64,000 bases of DNA from Faecalicatena fissicatena (GTDB lineage: Bacteria; Bacillota; Clostridia; Lachnospirales; Lachnospiraceae): the NCBI GenBank assembly GCA_001028025.1, contig LDAQ01000007.1:60466-124465 (forward strand). Direction: 5' to 3'. Of this stretch, positions 1 through 8,910 are shown in pieces. Position 1 is the stretch's first letter; each line of letters starts with the position of its first letter. The position numbers and the translations under genes are program-made. The notes under the pieces were generated by a model, which did no database searches, was not told the DNA's origin, and saw only the letters and a list, made by a program, of their open reading frames with translations.

Positions 1-573
1 GCAGGAACTATTGATTTTGGCATTGCCAGAAATGCACAGGCACTGATACCACATGACCGCCAATTTGAATTATATAATGGCTCGGGTATCGATTATACAT
101 TTATGGGAGCGGGGGAGCTGGATCAGTACGGCAATGTCAATTCAACCAGGATGGGAAATAAATCTCCCGGGGCCGGCGGATTTATAGATATTACAGCTAC
201 GGCCAAAAATGTGATCTTCTGTGCTACCTTTACAGGCGGAGGTTTGAAAACGAGCTTTACAGAAGATGGCGTCCGGATAGAGCAGGAAGGAAAATTCAAG
301 AAACTGGTGAAACGGGTTCAGCAGATTTCCTATAATGGTAAAGTTGCAATAGCACGAGGGCAGAATATGTTATATGTGACTGAAAGGGCTGTGTTCAGAC
401 TTACAGAAAGAGGACCGGAGCTAATTGAAATTGCAAAAGGAATTGATTTGCAAAAGGATGTTTTGGATCAGATGGAGTTCGTACCGATTATTGCAGAAGA
501 TTTAAAAGAGACAAGTACAATTTTTTATAGAGATGGAGCATGTGGACTTAGAACATTGATTGAACGGAGTTAA
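1..573 (+). CDS. CoA-transferase, C-terminal part (acetate/propionate CoA-transferase-like), truncated by window start
   Basis: The reading frame is open from the first base and ends at 571-573, so only the last 190 residues are present. It contains the glycine-rich block GAGELDQYGNVNST followed by GGFIDI and CATFTGGGLK, which is the conserved beta-subunit-like part of fused class I CoA-transferases of the YdiF/propionate CoA-transferase type. These move CoA between acetyl- or acyl-CoA and a free acid. The acyl-CoA ligase starts 2 bases after its stop, so the two are co-transcribed, giving the cluster two routes to activate an acid. The catalytic glutamate may lie upstream of the window. The family call is good; the substrate is unknown. 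Confidence 0.85.
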   Translation, partial: AGTIDFGIARNAQALIPHDRQFELYNGSGIDYTFMGAGELDQYGNVNSTRMGNKSPGAGGFIDITATAKNVIFCATFTGGGLKTSFTEDGVRIEQEGKFKKLVKRVQQISYNGKVAIARGQNMLYVTERAVFRLTERGPELIEIAKGIDLQKDVLDQMEFVPIIAEDLKETSTIFYRDGACGLRTLIERS

Positions 574-575
574 GA

Positions 576-2171
576 ATGTATAGTGGAAAGGAACTGTGGA
601 AAAATCGAATACCAGACGAATTGATAGAGAGAACAATACGCTCGGGCGAAGTGATTGAAACATATCCCGGACTTCCTGCAAATCTTTATGAAGCAGTTTC
701 AAGAGCAGTAGAAAAAAGTCCGGAAAAGCTCGCTGTAGAAGACAGCTTCGGACATAGTTTCTCTTATGCGGAATTAAAAATTGCGGCAGACCGGTTTGCA
801 TCTGTACTTAAGTACCGATTTGGCGTATGTAAAGGGGATCATGTTGCCTTGATGATGTACAGCAGCACAGAATTCTGCGTCGCTTTTCTAGCAATCTTAA
901 AATTAGGAGCGATTGCGGTCATGCTTCCGACAAAATACAGGAAGAAAGAAGTCTGTGCGCTGGTGGAGAAATCAGACCTGCAGCATGTTATTTGTGACAC
1001 CGACTATCTTTCATTTTTTGAAAAGTACAGAGATCAGGGAATTTCCCTTATTACATTCCACTCCTCTGAAAGCGGATTCGGATTTTCTGAAATGACAGAG
1101 GCAGAATATCCAGAGGCAGAGATGGAGGGGGAGTGCGAGGATATTTCGGTAATGATGTTTACTTCAGGCACAACTTCCTTAAGTAAGGGGGTTATGCTTG
1201 CTAATTATAGTTATATGCATGCAGTTGCTGTCTATCAGAAGATTTTTGGCGTTACAGAGGAAGATTCCGCAGTAATTCCAGTGCCTATTTATATGATTAC
1301 AGGGTTGTCGGCATTGTTCGGTTTAATACTATTTGCGGGAGGCACAGTCTATATGCAACAGTTTTTTAACGCAAAGGATGTGCTGCGTTGTGTGCAGGAA
1401 AAAAAAGTGACTTTTATGCATTCGGCTCCTACAGTGTATGCATTACTTTTGAAAGAACAAAAAGAATTCCCGAAGCTTGAAAGTCTTCGGTGTCTTGCGT
1501 GTGGTGGAGGCAGTTGTTCAATACATTTGATTAGAAAGGTACATGACTGGTTGCCTTCCTGTGAATTTAGGACAGTTTACGGTATGACGGAGACGGCATC
1601 TCCGGCGACGATTCTGCCAGAGGATACTGCTAAAAGCCCGGAAATGGAATCAAACGGGGTTCCGATTCCTGGGATGAAGATGAAGGTTGTTGATGAACAG
1701 GGAGAAGAATGTGCACCCAGGCAACTAGGAGAAATCCTTATGAAGGGAACAAATCTGCTTCAATGCTATTACAATTTGGAAACTCCGCTGTACGAGAATG
1801 GATGGCTGCATACCGGTGATGTTGGATATTTTACGGAGGATGGATATTGCTATGTTGTGGAGCGTATCAAAGACATGATTAATCGTGGAGGAGAGAAGAT
1901 TATCGGTTCTGATGTAGAAAAAGAACTTCTTCAGATGGATGGAATAGAGGAAGCTGTGGTGGTGGGGATTCCGGATGAAGTATTTGGGGAGGTTCCTGTA
2001 GCGGTAATCAAGATGGAAAAAGATGTGGCATGGGATGAAGAGGATATACAGAAATATCTTGGAGGAAGAATTGCAAGCTACAAAATACCAGTGAAAATTC
2101 TTTTTGCCGATAAGATTCCGCTTACTCCAAACGGAAAATATGATAAGAAAAATATGAAGAAATTGTTTTGA
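576..2171 (+). CDS. AMP-dependent acyl-CoA synthetase (adenylate-forming ligase)
   Basis: A 531-residue class I adenylate-forming enzyme, normal length for an acyl-CoA or aromatic/medium-chain acid CoA ligase. The P-loop motif FTSGTTSLSKG is near residue 195, the VYGMTETASP motif near 340, GWLHTGDVGYF followed by ERIKDMINRGGEK near 410-440, and the C-terminal PNGKYDKK with the catalytic lysine near 521. It activates a carboxylic acid with ATP and CoA in the cytoplasm. It follows the CoA-transferase by 2 bases and is followed by a bidirectional terminator. The acid cannot be read from the sequence. It could also load a carrier protein, but no carrier gene is nearby. Confidence 0.9.
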   Translation: MYSGKELWKNRIPDELIERTIRSGEVIETYPGLPANLYEAVSRAVEKSPEKLAVEDSFGHSFSYAELKIAADRFASVLKYRFGVCKGDHVALMMYSSTEFCVAFLAILKLGAIAVMLPTKYRKKEVCALVEKSDLQHVICDTDYLSFFEKYRDQGISLITFHSSESGFGFSEMTEAEYPEAEMEGECEDISVMMFTSGTTSLSKGVMLANYSYMHAVAVYQKIFGVTEEDSAVIPVPIYMITGLSALFGLILFAGGTVYMQQFFNAKDVLRCVQEKKVTFMHSAPTVYALLLKEQKEFPKLESLRCLACGGGSCSIHLIRKVHDWLPSCEFRTVYGMTETASPATILPEDTAKSPEMESNGVPIPGMKMKVVDEQGEECAPRQLGEILMKGTNLLQCYYNLETPLYENGWLHTGDVGYFTEDGYCYVVERIKDMINRGGEKIIGSDVEKELLQMDGIEEAVVVGIPDEVFGEVPVAVIKMEKDVAWDEEDIQKYLGGRIASYKIPVKILFADKIPLTPNGKYDKKNMKKLF

Positions 2172-2190
2172 ATAGGCTGTTATAAATAAA

Positions 2191-2220
2191 AGGGGCGTAT
2201 CTGTTGCAGATATGCCCTCT
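2191..2220. terminator. Bidirectional intrinsic terminator between acyl-CoA ligase and AraC gene
   Basis: The stem GGGGCGTATCT / AGATATGCCC with a short TTGC loop has a T-containing tail to the right and, on the minus strand, a TTTTATTT tail to the left. It lies between the convergent ligase gene (+) and the AraC-type regulator (-) and can serve both. Confidence 0.75.
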
Positions 2221-2266
2221 TCTAGTGAGTATAAAAAGGTTTGGCCTGTATATCAGTTGTGTTTCG

Positions 2267-3172
2267 TTATGATGAAGTACCGACTTTTAGTGCAGCCAAA
2301 GCCTTGTCTAGAGATGGAAACAAAGATTGAGCTCCAGAAGGGTCATCATTGCTTTTTGGAAACAGATTATTGTCGTCAACGTTAACCATTTTACTGTAGG
2401 TGCTTGGAGTAGCGCCTACCAGTTTTTTAAAGGTACGGTTGAAATGGCTGAGATTGAGGAAACCAACACGGTAGCATATTTGGGAAAAACCTATATCGCT
2501 GTAAAGAATATATTCGCATGCTTTTCGGATACGGACATAGTTTAAATAATCGACTACGGTAACATTTGTTTCTTTCTTAAAAATGGAACACATATAATTT
2601 CGATTATACTCAATATATTCGGCAATGTCATTTAAGTATATATGGTGCATATAGTTTGATTCAATATAGGTAATTATGCCTATGACTGTCGGGGAAAAGT
2701 CGGTTGTGTCAATAAGTTCGGACTCTTTCTGCTCCGTGTTGCTGTATTTTTCTGTTATTGTTGTGAGGAGGGCACACATGAAATGGTTAGTGCTTTTCAT
2801 CTTATCTGGTTTGTGGGAAAGTCCGTTTTTCTGGATGAATTCCACGCATTCCCGCAGAAAATCCCCTCCGTCAGTAAGAATAAATTCTTTAGTGATCTGT
2901 TCAAGGAGATAAGGATCGGTGATCGTAAATTTGATTTCATATGATACAAGTTCATCTACCATCGAAGTTTCCAGTCCGTGAATGATACCAGGCGGAAGCA
3001 GAAAACAGATTCCAGGGGTGATATCGTATTTTTCTTCGTCAATCAAAAATACACCAGTGCCTTTTACAAAGTAAAAAAGGTGAAAATAATTTTTATGGAA
3101 ATGTTTTTTAATTCCCCAACCTTTGGGAAAGTCAGTAATTTCTGTCCATAAGATAGTAGATTCTCTAGTCAT
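2267..3172 (-). CDS. AraC-family transcriptional regulator (cupin sensor domain)
   Basis: A 301-residue regulator with an N-terminal cupin-like sensor half (KGWGIKKHFHKNYFHLFYF and LLPPGIIHG) and a C-terminal double helix-turn-helix (YIEYNRNYMCSIFKKET; ISQICYRVGFLNLSHFNRTFKK), the usual AraC arrangement. The ATG at 3172 is chosen because AGAAAGG precedes it at proper distance; an upstream in-frame extension has no ribosome site and unusual composition. It is divergent from the aminotransferase operon and most likely controls that operon in response to its substrate or a product. Its C-terminal tail beyond the HTH (about 30 residues) is somewhat long. Confidence 0.9.
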   Translation of the reverse strand: MTRESTILWTEITDFPKGWGIKKHFHKNYFHLFYFVKGTGVFLIDEEKYDITPGICFLLPPGIIHGLETSMVDELVSYEIKFTITDPYLLEQITKEFILTDGGDFLRECVEFIQKNGLSHKPDKMKSTNHFMCALLTTITEKYSNTEQKESELIDTTDFSPTVIGIITYIESNYMHHIYLNDIAEYIEYNRNYMCSIFKKETNVTVVDYLNYVRIRKACEYILYSDIGFSQICYRVGFLNLSHFNRTFKKLVGATPSTYSKMVNVDDNNLFPKSNDDPSGAQSLFPSLDKALAALKVGTSS

Positions 3173-3251
3173 AATAAAATCCTTTCTTTTAATTATAGAC
3201 ACTAATTCCACATTACGTCTAGTATATATAATAAAATAGAAACAAAAATAT

Positions 3252-3269
3252 AGCAAGTAAAAACTTGCT
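3252..3269. promoter_or_regulatory. Palindrome in the divergent control region, possible AraC operator
   Basis: AGCAAGT-AAAA-ACTTGCT is a perfect 7-bp inverted repeat between the AraC gene and the divergent operon. It lies about 80 bp upstream of the regulator start, where an autoregulatory site would be expected. Its role as an operator is inference. Confidence 0.4.
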
Positions 3270-3371
3270 GATATAAATGCTTTAAGAAAAGAGAAAATGA
3301 AAATAAGACAATTAATTTTTAATAAAAAGCCGTAATAATATCATTAAAAATGAAAATATTGCAAAATAATA

Positions 3372-3401
3372 TTGACAAAGAAATAATGAGGAGAGTATAA
3401 T
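3372..3401 (+). promoter_or_regulatory. Sigma-A-type promoter of the aminotransferase operon
   Basis: TTGACA (3372-3377) and TATAAT (3396-3401) are both perfect consensus hexamers with an 18-bp spacer, about 65 bp upstream of the aminotransferase ATG, which has the ribosome site GAAAGGAG. The 292-bp divergent region 3173-3464 otherwise holds AT-rich DNA and the palindrome at 3252. Confidence 0.8.
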
Positions 3402-3464
3402 CGACATAGAAGATATATGAAAATATGCAATTAAAAGAAGAGGAGAGAAAGAAAGGAGAAAAAA

Positions 3465-4772
3465 ATGAAAACTTACAAGACAGACAAATCAAGGGAGTTA
3501 TATGAGATTAATAAGAGGTATCTTACCAATGGTGTTGCAAGTACACTACACAAATCCCCTTATGAGGAGTTCCCAATTTTTATTGATCATGCCAAAGGCT
3601 CTCGCCTTTATGATGTTGATGGAAACATGTATGTGGACTACATGGGCGGTTTTGGCCCTATGATTTTAGGGTATGCGAATGAGGAACTAAATGATGCAGT
3701 TGCAAATCAACTCACTTTGGGTTCCCATTTTGCAGCCCCGACGGTTTCACTTACTCAACTCTGCGAGAGACTGGTTGATATTATTCCCTGTGCGGAGAGG
3801 GTAAGCTTCGAGAGTACAGGGACAGAAGCAGATATGCATGCAGTACAGACCGCAAGGGCATATACAGGCAAAGAGAAGATTATCAAATTTGAGGGACATT
3901 ATCATGGATGGGGCGAGGAGCTCCGTGTAAGCTGCAGTGCCGATACGGAATCTGCTCTTGGACCGAGAAAACATCCGTGGAGAGTTCTACATAGCATGGG
4001 CCAGCGGCGGGCGGCATCTGATAACGTGATTATACTTCCATGGAATGATTTGGAATTGGTTAAAGAAACGATTAAAAGAGAAGGAAATAATATTGCGGCC
4101 ATCATCACAGAACCTTTTATTTGCAATTCTGAGCTGACACTTCCAAAACCAGGTTTTCTGGAAGGGCTCCGTGAGATTACAGAGAAAAATGATATGCTTC
4201 TTATTTTTGATGAGGTTATTACTGGATTTCGGATTGCACGTGGTGGTGCACAGGAATATTTTGGTGTTGTTCCTGACCTTGCCACATATGCAAAAGCAAT
4301 TGCGGGCGGTTTCCCGATGTCCTGTATTGCAGGTAAGGCTGAAATTATGGATGCAAATCTGAATGCTTCTGGAACCTTCAATGGAAACCCGATTTCTGTA
4401 GCGGCGTCTCTCAATACATTAGAGCAGCTTGGCAGGCCAGGTGTATACGATAATTTGAATCGCATTACTAAGATGATAGTGAATGGCACATGCGAAATTG
4501 CTGAGAAGTATGGTCTTAATATTTATTGTAAGAATGTGGGTTCCATTTGGCTGCTTCAGTTCGGAACGGGCCAGCCCCTTTCAGATTTACGTGATAGCTA
4601 CCACATGGTGGATAAGAAAACATATCAGTTTGTTTATAAAGAATGCCTTAGAAGAGGAGTGAGAATGCATCCGCTCCGAGGCCGCAGCTATGTATCCACA
4701 GCTCATAATGAAGAAGATGTGAAGTACACACTGGATGTCTTCGATAAAGTTTTTGGGATGATCAAGAAATAA
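3465..4772 (+). CDS. Class III PLP-dependent aminotransferase, glutamate-1-semialdehyde aminomutase (HemL)-like
   Basis: A 435-residue fold-type I PLP enzyme. STGTEADMHAVQTARA near residue 120 binds the PLP phosphate, EGHYHGW near 145 stacks on the cofactor, LIFDEVITGFR near 248 contains the PLP-nitrogen aspartate, and YAKAIAGGFP near 275 carries the Schiff-base lysine. HemL itself is unlikely here: no heme genes are nearby and the gene sits in an acyl-CoA oxidation operon. The HemL-like branch includes beta-amino-acid aminotransferases (for example beta-phenylalanine aminotransferase). The product would be a beta-keto acid that the adjoining thiolase and CoA-transferase could cleave; that is inference. 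Confidence 0.88.
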   Translation: MKTYKTDKSRELYEINKRYLTNGVASTLHKSPYEEFPIFIDHAKGSRLYDVDGNMYVDYMGGFGPMILGYANEELNDAVANQLTLGSHFAAPTVSLTQLCERLVDIIPCAERVSFESTGTEADMHAVQTARAYTGKEKIIKFEGHYHGWGEELRVSCSADTESALGPRKHPWRVLHSMGQRRAASDNVIILPWNDLELVKETIKREGNNIAAIITEPFICNSELTLPKPGFLEGLREITEKNDMLLIFDEVITGFRIARGGAQEYFGVVPDLATYAKAIAGGFPMSCIAGKAEIMDANLNASGTFNGNPISVAASLNTLEQLGRPGVYDNLNRITKMIVNGTCEIAEKYGLNIYCKNVGSIWLLQFGTGQPLSDLRDSYHMVDKKTYQFVYKECLRRGVRMHPLRGRSYVSTAHNEEDVKYTLDVFDKVFGMIKK

Positions 4773-4800
4773 TACAGATGAATTTCAAAGGAGACTGAAT

Positions 4801-5562
4801 ATGGTAAATTTTAGTTTGAAAGGAAAAACAGCAATAGTGACAGGCGCTGCACAAGGCCTTTGTAATGCAATCGCACAGGCGTATCATGATGCAGGCGCTG
4901 TCATTGTACTGGTAGATGTATGTGATAAAGTAAAAGATGCTGCTCAGGCTATGAGTTCAGAAGATGCGCCGGTTTACTATGCACAAGGCGATTTGACAGA
5001 CACGGAGAACCTGCAGAACTTGGTTAATGAATGTGAAGAAAAACTTGGCGGGCACATTGACATCCTTTTGAATGGTGCGGGCATTCAGTTCAGGTGCAAT
5101 GCAGAAGATTTTCCAGAGGACCGATGGGACAGTATCATCCGCATTAATCTTTCCTCGGTATTTTTTATGGCACAGAAAGTCGGCAGAAAGATGATAAAAC
5201 AAGGGTATGGAAAAATCATTAATATTGCTTCTATGTGTTCTTTTTTTGGAAGTACAATGATTCCTGCATACACGGCCAGCAAAGGCGGCGTTGCTCAGCT
5301 GACGAAGGCTCTTTCTAATGAATGGGCGTGTAAGGGAGTAACTGTAAATGCAATTGCACCGGGGTACATGATTACAAAATTAACGGAAAATATGAAAGAA
5401 GTGAACCCAAAAGGGTATGAGGAGATTACAGGACGTATTCCTATTGGAAGGTGGGGAGAGCCGGGGGATCTTGACGGAATCTCTGTGTTTCTTGCATCTG
5501 ATGCCTCAGCTTATATTTCAGGAGCGGTTATTCCAGTTGATGGAGGTTATTTAGGAAAGTAA
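4801..5562 (+). CDS. SDR-family NAD(P)-dependent oxidoreductase
   Basis: A 253-residue classical short-chain dehydrogenase. The cofactor motif is TGAAQGLCNAIA near residue 15, LLNGAGI replaces NNAG, and the catalytic Ser...YTASK lies near residues 143-161, with the C-terminal GAVIPVDGGYLGK typical of the family. It resembles the gluconate 5-dehydrogenase/KduD and 3-ketoacyl reductase groups. The ATG has GGAGAC upstream, and the gene is the second of a tight operon (gap 28 bp before, 13 bp after). It would oxidise or reduce a hydroxy/keto group on the pathway intermediate. Substrate unknown. Confidence 0.88.
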   Translation: MVNFSLKGKTAIVTGAAQGLCNAIAQAYHDAGAVIVLVDVCDKVKDAAQAMSSEDAPVYYAQGDLTDTENLQNLVNECEEKLGGHIDILLNGAGIQFRCNAEDFPEDRWDSIIRINLSSVFFMAQKVGRKMIKQGYGKIINIASMCSFFGSTMIPAYTASKGGVAQLTKALSNEWACKGVTVNAIAPGYMITKLTENMKEVNPKGYEEITGRIPIGRWGEPGDLDGISVFLASDASAYISGAVIPVDGGYLGK

Positions 5563-5575
5563 AAGGAGAGAGACT

Positions 5576-6436
5576 ATGAAAGTTGCTGTTATTGGAGCTG
5601 GCTTGATGGGAAGCGGCATTGCGCAGACATTTGCCCAGGCGGGATATGAAGTGAAGAATATTGACACTTTTAAAGATGCTCTGGCAAAGGCAGATGAAAA
5701 TGTAAAAAAGTTATTTGAAAAGAAAGTAGCTAAAGGAAAGCTTACGGAAGCGCAAAAAGATGAAATTTTGGGAAGGCTGACTTATTCGCCCAGGATGGAA
5801 GATATAAAAGGCGCTGCAGTTATTATTGAAGCTGTTCCGGAAAAAATAGAACTGAAGAAGAGTGTGTTTGCAGAAATCGATAAATTGGCAGATCCAGAGG
5901 CAGTCATTGTATCCAATACCTCGGGGCTTAGTATTTCCGAAATTGCAGCCGCGACAAATAGGCCGAACAAGGTTATGGGAGCGCATTTCTTTTATCCCGC
6001 TCCTGTCATGAAATTATTAGAACTGATTCGGGGTATCGCAACGGACGATGAGACATACAATACCATGAAAAAAATGGCACAGAAAATTGGAAAGACAACG
6101 GTTGATGCACCGGAATTTCCGGGATTTATAGTAAACCGCATCCTGGTTCCTATGCAGAACGAAGCGGCGTTCATGGTAATGGAAGGCTGTGAGCCGAAAG
6201 ACGTGGATAATGCGATGAAATTAGGCTGCAATTTCCCTATGGGCCCTTTAGAACTGACTGATTTTGTGGGCGTGGATATCATGCTTGGTACAATGAAGGG
6301 ACTTTACAAAGGATTTTCTGATAGCAAATACAGACCGTGTCCGTTGCTTGAAAATATGGTAAAAGCAGGATATCTTGGTAAAAAGGCAGGCCAGGGTTTT
6401 TATCGGTATGACAAGGACGGCAGCATCATTGGGTAA
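5576..6436 (+). CDS. 3-hydroxybutyryl-CoA (3-hydroxyacyl-CoA) dehydrogenase
   Basis: A 286-residue protein, the usual length of clostridial Hbd. The N-terminal Rossmann motif GAGLMGSGIAQTFAQAGY (residues 7-24) binds NAD(P)H. SNTSGLSISEIA and GAHFFYPAPVMKLLELI carry the conserved Ser/His active-site region, and the C-terminal domain has FPGFIVNRILVP and GPLELTDFVGVD. It interconverts 3-hydroxyacyl-CoA and 3-ketoacyl-CoA. It lies 13 bp after the SDR gene and 62 bp before the thiolase, so together they form the last steps of a beta-oxidation-like sequence, or the first steps of butyrate synthesis. Confidence 0.93.
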   Translation: MKVAVIGAGLMGSGIAQTFAQAGYEVKNIDTFKDALAKADENVKKLFEKKVAKGKLTEAQKDEILGRLTYSPRMEDIKGAAVIIEAVPEKIELKKSVFAEIDKLADPEAVIVSNTSGLSISEIAAATNRPNKVMGAHFFYPAPVMKLLELIRGIATDDETYNTMKKMAQKIGKTTVDAPEFPGFIVNRILVPMQNEAAFMVMEGCEPKDVDNAMKLGCNFPMGPLELTDFVGVDIMLGTMKGLYKGFSDSKYRPCPLLENMVKAGYLGKKAGQGFYRYDKDGSIIG

Positions 6437-6498
6437 GTGACAAGTGGATTCCAGCTGGAATGTGGCCTAAGTACCGATGGATGACAGGAGGAATGAAG

Positions 6499-7680
6499 AT
6501 GAAAGATGTAGTAATTGTAAGTGGAGTAAGACTTCCGGTGGGGAGTTACGGCGGAAGTATGAAGAGTGTTTCAGCGATTGATATGGGAGCAATGGTTGTT
6601 GAGGAATCAGTAAAACGTGCAGGAATTCAACCGTCTGACGTGGATGAGGTTGTCATCGGCCAGGTCGGAGAAGTTGCAGAAAACGGATTTGCGGCAAGAG
6701 CGATCAGCTTGAAGGCAGGAATGCCGAAAGAGACTTGCGCCTATTCTGTAAATCGTCAGTGTGGTTCCGGTCTTCAGTCGATTGTTGAAGCTGTGATGGA
6801 GATCCAGACAGGGCAGGCAGATGTCGTGGTAGCGGGGGGGACTGAGAGTATTTCTCAGCTACCATATTACGTAAAAGATGCGCGCTGGGGTGCAAGAATG
6901 GGACACAAAGTGTTTGAAGACGGAGTAATCGATATACTGACCTGGCCTCTTGATGGTAACCACAATGGCGTGACTGCGGAAAATGTTGCAAAAGAGTATC
7001 ATGTTACCAGAGAAGAACAGGATAAATTTGCCATGCAGAGTCATCAGAGAGCTTGTGCGGCTATCAAGGAAGGCAAATTTAAAGAAGAGATCCTTCCGGT
7101 TGAGTTAAAAGACCGCAAAGGAAATGTAACAATAGTTGATACGGATGAAGGGCCTAGAGAGGGCCAAAGCATGGAAAAACTTGCGAAACTTCGCCCATGC
7201 TTCGTGAAAGACGGCACAGTAACAGCGGCAAACTCTTCTAGTTTAAATGATGGTGCGGCAGCGGTTGTTGTAATGTCCAGGGAAAAAGCGGAAGAATTGG
7301 GCGCAATCCCCAAATTGATAATTGAAGGCTATGCAGTTGCAGGTTTTGATGCGGAGCTAATGGGATATTCACCGAAGTTCTCCAGTGAAAAGCTGGCAGC
7401 AAAATTGGGACTGGATCTTAAATCAATTGATATGTTTGAAATCAATGAAGCGTTTGCAAGTCAGGCATTTGCAGTCAGCAGAGATTTGGGGTTGGATCCG
7501 GAGAAAGTAAACATTTATGGAGGCGGTATCTCCATCGGACATCCGATCGGAGCAACAGGTACCATGCTGACAGTAAAAGTAATGTATGAATTAATGCGTA
7601 CAGATAAAAAAGATGCTATGATCAGCATGTGTATCGGCGGAGGACAGGGGATATCCATGTACTTCACCAAATGTAAATAA
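6499..7680 (+). CDS. Acetyl-CoA acetyltransferase (thiolase)
   Basis: A 393-residue thiolase with the nucleophilic Cys88 in NRQCGSGLQS, the GGISIGHPIGATG motif near residue 345 with its histidine, and the C-terminal CIGGGQG motif with the acid/base Cys378. It cleaves 3-ketoacyl-CoA with CoA, or condenses two acetyl-CoA. The start at 6499 is chosen because AGGAGG at 6486-6491 is 7 bases away; the ATG at 6493 would be only 1 base from it. It is the last gene of the operon and is followed by a GC-rich hairpin. Two other copies of the pathway genes are not in this window. Confidence 0.94.
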   Translation: MKDVVIVSGVRLPVGSYGGSMKSVSAIDMGAMVVEESVKRAGIQPSDVDEVVIGQVGEVAENGFAARAISLKAGMPKETCAYSVNRQCGSGLQSIVEAVMEIQTGQADVVVAGGTESISQLPYYVKDARWGARMGHKVFEDGVIDILTWPLDGNHNGVTAENVAKEYHVTREEQDKFAMQSHQRACAAIKEGKFKEEILPVELKDRKGNVTIVDTDEGPREGQSMEKLAKLRPCFVKDGTVTAANSSSLNDGAAAVVVMSREKAEELGAIPKLIIEGYAVAGFDAELMGYSPKFSSEKLAAKLGLDLKSIDMFEINEAFASQAFAVSRDLGLDPEKVNIYGGGISIGHPIGATGTMLTVKVMYELMRTDKKDAMISMCIGGGQGISMYFTKCK

Positions 7681-7723
7681 GGTAATTTGGCGAAAGCCGG
7701 CATATAAACTCCTAAAGTAGAAT

Positions 7724-7758
7724 GGGGCGAGGTGATGATTTTGATTCACTTCCGCCCC
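7724..7758 (+). terminator. Hairpin after the thiolase operon
   Basis: GGGGCG...CGCCCC with inner GGTGA/TTCAC pairing forms a strong stem 40 bp after the thiolase stop. The tail TATTATATGTT is only weakly T-rich, so termination efficiency is uncertain. Confidence 0.5.
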
Positions 7759-7783
7759 TATTATATGTTAAAAATAGACTGTT

Positions 7784-7923
7784 ATGGTGCTCGAGGCTTA
7801 CTACCTGCACTCAGAATACCGTGAACTGCTCCAGCACCAGCAAATGCTGTGCGGGAATTCCTGGAATCGTATATCCGGAAGAATCCGTCCATGACCGTTC
7901 TGTCAACGGCTAAGGCAGGGTAA
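7784..7923 (+). pseudogene. Possible decayed 3' end of an unrecognised gene
   Basis: Two short frames read like coding sequence: one from 7784 (MVLEAYYLHSEYRELLQHQQ) and, one frame over, REFLESYIRKNPSMTVLSTAK ending at 7921-7923. No single intact frame joins them and there is no ribosome site. Together they look like the C-terminus of a lost gene carrying a frameshift, but I do not recognise the family. The rest of the gap 7681-8037 holds only the hairpin before and the promoter after this fragment. Confidence 0.25.
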
Positions 7924-7979
7924 GGAAGCATAGTGGAGCTTCAGGAGGACCGCCCCCTCTTCCCCCTCATACTTTTTGA

Positions 7980-8008
7980 TTGCCTTGGTGGTGGTGGTGT
8001 AGTATAAT
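7980..8008 (+). promoter_or_regulatory. Promoter of the SseB-like gene
   Basis: TTGCCT and a perfect TATAAT are 17 bp apart; the spacer contains a GGT tandem run. The sequence TGGTGTAGTATAATTT recurs at the promoter at 16699, in front of the first response regulator. Confidence 0.55.
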
Positions 8009-8037
8009 TTTAGAAAACGAATGAATCGAGGTCTGAC

Positions 8038-8832
8038 ATGGAAAACGAATTTCAAATACAAGTTAAGAAACTGCAGAGGCTGGAAACTACATATGTGATT
8101 TTTGGACAGGGTACAAAGATGCCTTATCTGATCTGCGATGGGGAGTCTTTTAATGATCAGATCTGGGTGTTTTCTACTGAGGAGGGGGCCAAGGACTTTG
8201 CTCAAAAGCGCAAGGATGAGAATAAGGACTTTATGATGGTAGTGAAACTGGAAAATAAACAGCTTCTGGGATTCTATAGCAGCCTGTATCTTCTGGGCGT
8301 GAATGAAGTGGTGTATACGGAGGAGGCTCAGGTATCTAAGATTCCGCTGGAACAGCTGGTGGTACAGAAAGATTATTCCAAGCTTCCCAAGAATAAGCAG
8401 CCGCTTTTGAATCCGCAGATGCAGCTGACCGGACTTTATTTTATGCAGGAGGTCCACAGGAGTATCCCCAATAATGAAAAACCGAAACTCCGTGAGCTGG
8501 AGGAAGAGATGGCGGTGAACCTGGTGAGGTCCAGATTTTTAATCGGCGTAGAGGTAGAGGGAGAAGAGAGACTGCCTGATGGTTCTAATATCAAGATTCC
8601 ATGTGTGAAAAATCAGGAGGGTAAGATGTTCCAGCCGATTTTCACGGATTATAACGAGTTTGTAAAGTTCAATGCACAGGGAAAATTCCAGGCGAATATG
8701 ATCGAATTTGCGAATATTGAAAAGATTCTGGGCAAGAATGTGGAAGGAATTGTGATTAATCCGCAGAGCATGAATATTGTAATATTAAAGAGTAAGATTC
8801 CCGGTCTGCTGGGACAGTTTGTGAAAGGGTAA
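8038..8832 (+). CDS. SseB N-terminal-domain-like protein, function unknown
   Basis: A 264-residue cytoplasmic protein with no signal peptide or membrane segment. The second half (FLIGVEVEGEERLPDG, IPCVKNQEGKMFQPIFTDYNEF, EGIVINPQSMNIVI) matches the pattern of the SseB N-terminal domain, in which a stored value is compared with an expected one and the IFTDYNEF-type motif is conserved. The first half resembles a second, more divergent copy of the same fold. Such proteins are common in Lachnospiraceae and their biochemical role is not established. It is a single-gene unit between its own promoter and a structured intergenic region. Confidence 0.7.
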   Translation: MENEFQIQVKKLQRLETTYVIFGQGTKMPYLICDGESFNDQIWVFSTEEGAKDFAQKRKDENKDFMMVVKLENKQLLGFYSSLYLLGVNEVVYTEEAQVSKIPLEQLVVQKDYSKLPKNKQPLLNPQMQLTGLYFMQEVHRSIPNNEKPKLRELEEEMAVNLVRSRFLIGVEVEGEERLPDGSNIKIPCVKNQEGKMFQPIFTDYNEFVKFNAQGKFQANMIEFANIEKILGKNVEGIVINPQSMNIVILKSKIPGLLGQFVKG

Positions 8833-8910
8833 TTAAAGTCCTTCTATACATGCAGAACATAGCTATAATACTATCAGCCAATTACTTACATTTCATTTTA
8901 TAAGTCTTAG

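Noticed and set aside
3902..4489. A 195-codon minus-strand frame opposite the aminotransferase
   Set aside because: Antisense to a complete PLP enzyme; no ribosome site, no family.
3465..4772. Calling the aminotransferase hemL
   Set aside because: No other heme genes are near and it is the first gene of an acyl-CoA operon; HemL-like but not shown to be HemL.
7722..7913. A 63-codon plus-strand frame in the gap before the SseB-like gene
   Set aside because: It begins within the hairpin after the thiolase, has no ribosome site and codes for cysteine-rich noise in a different frame from the better remnant at 7784-7923.
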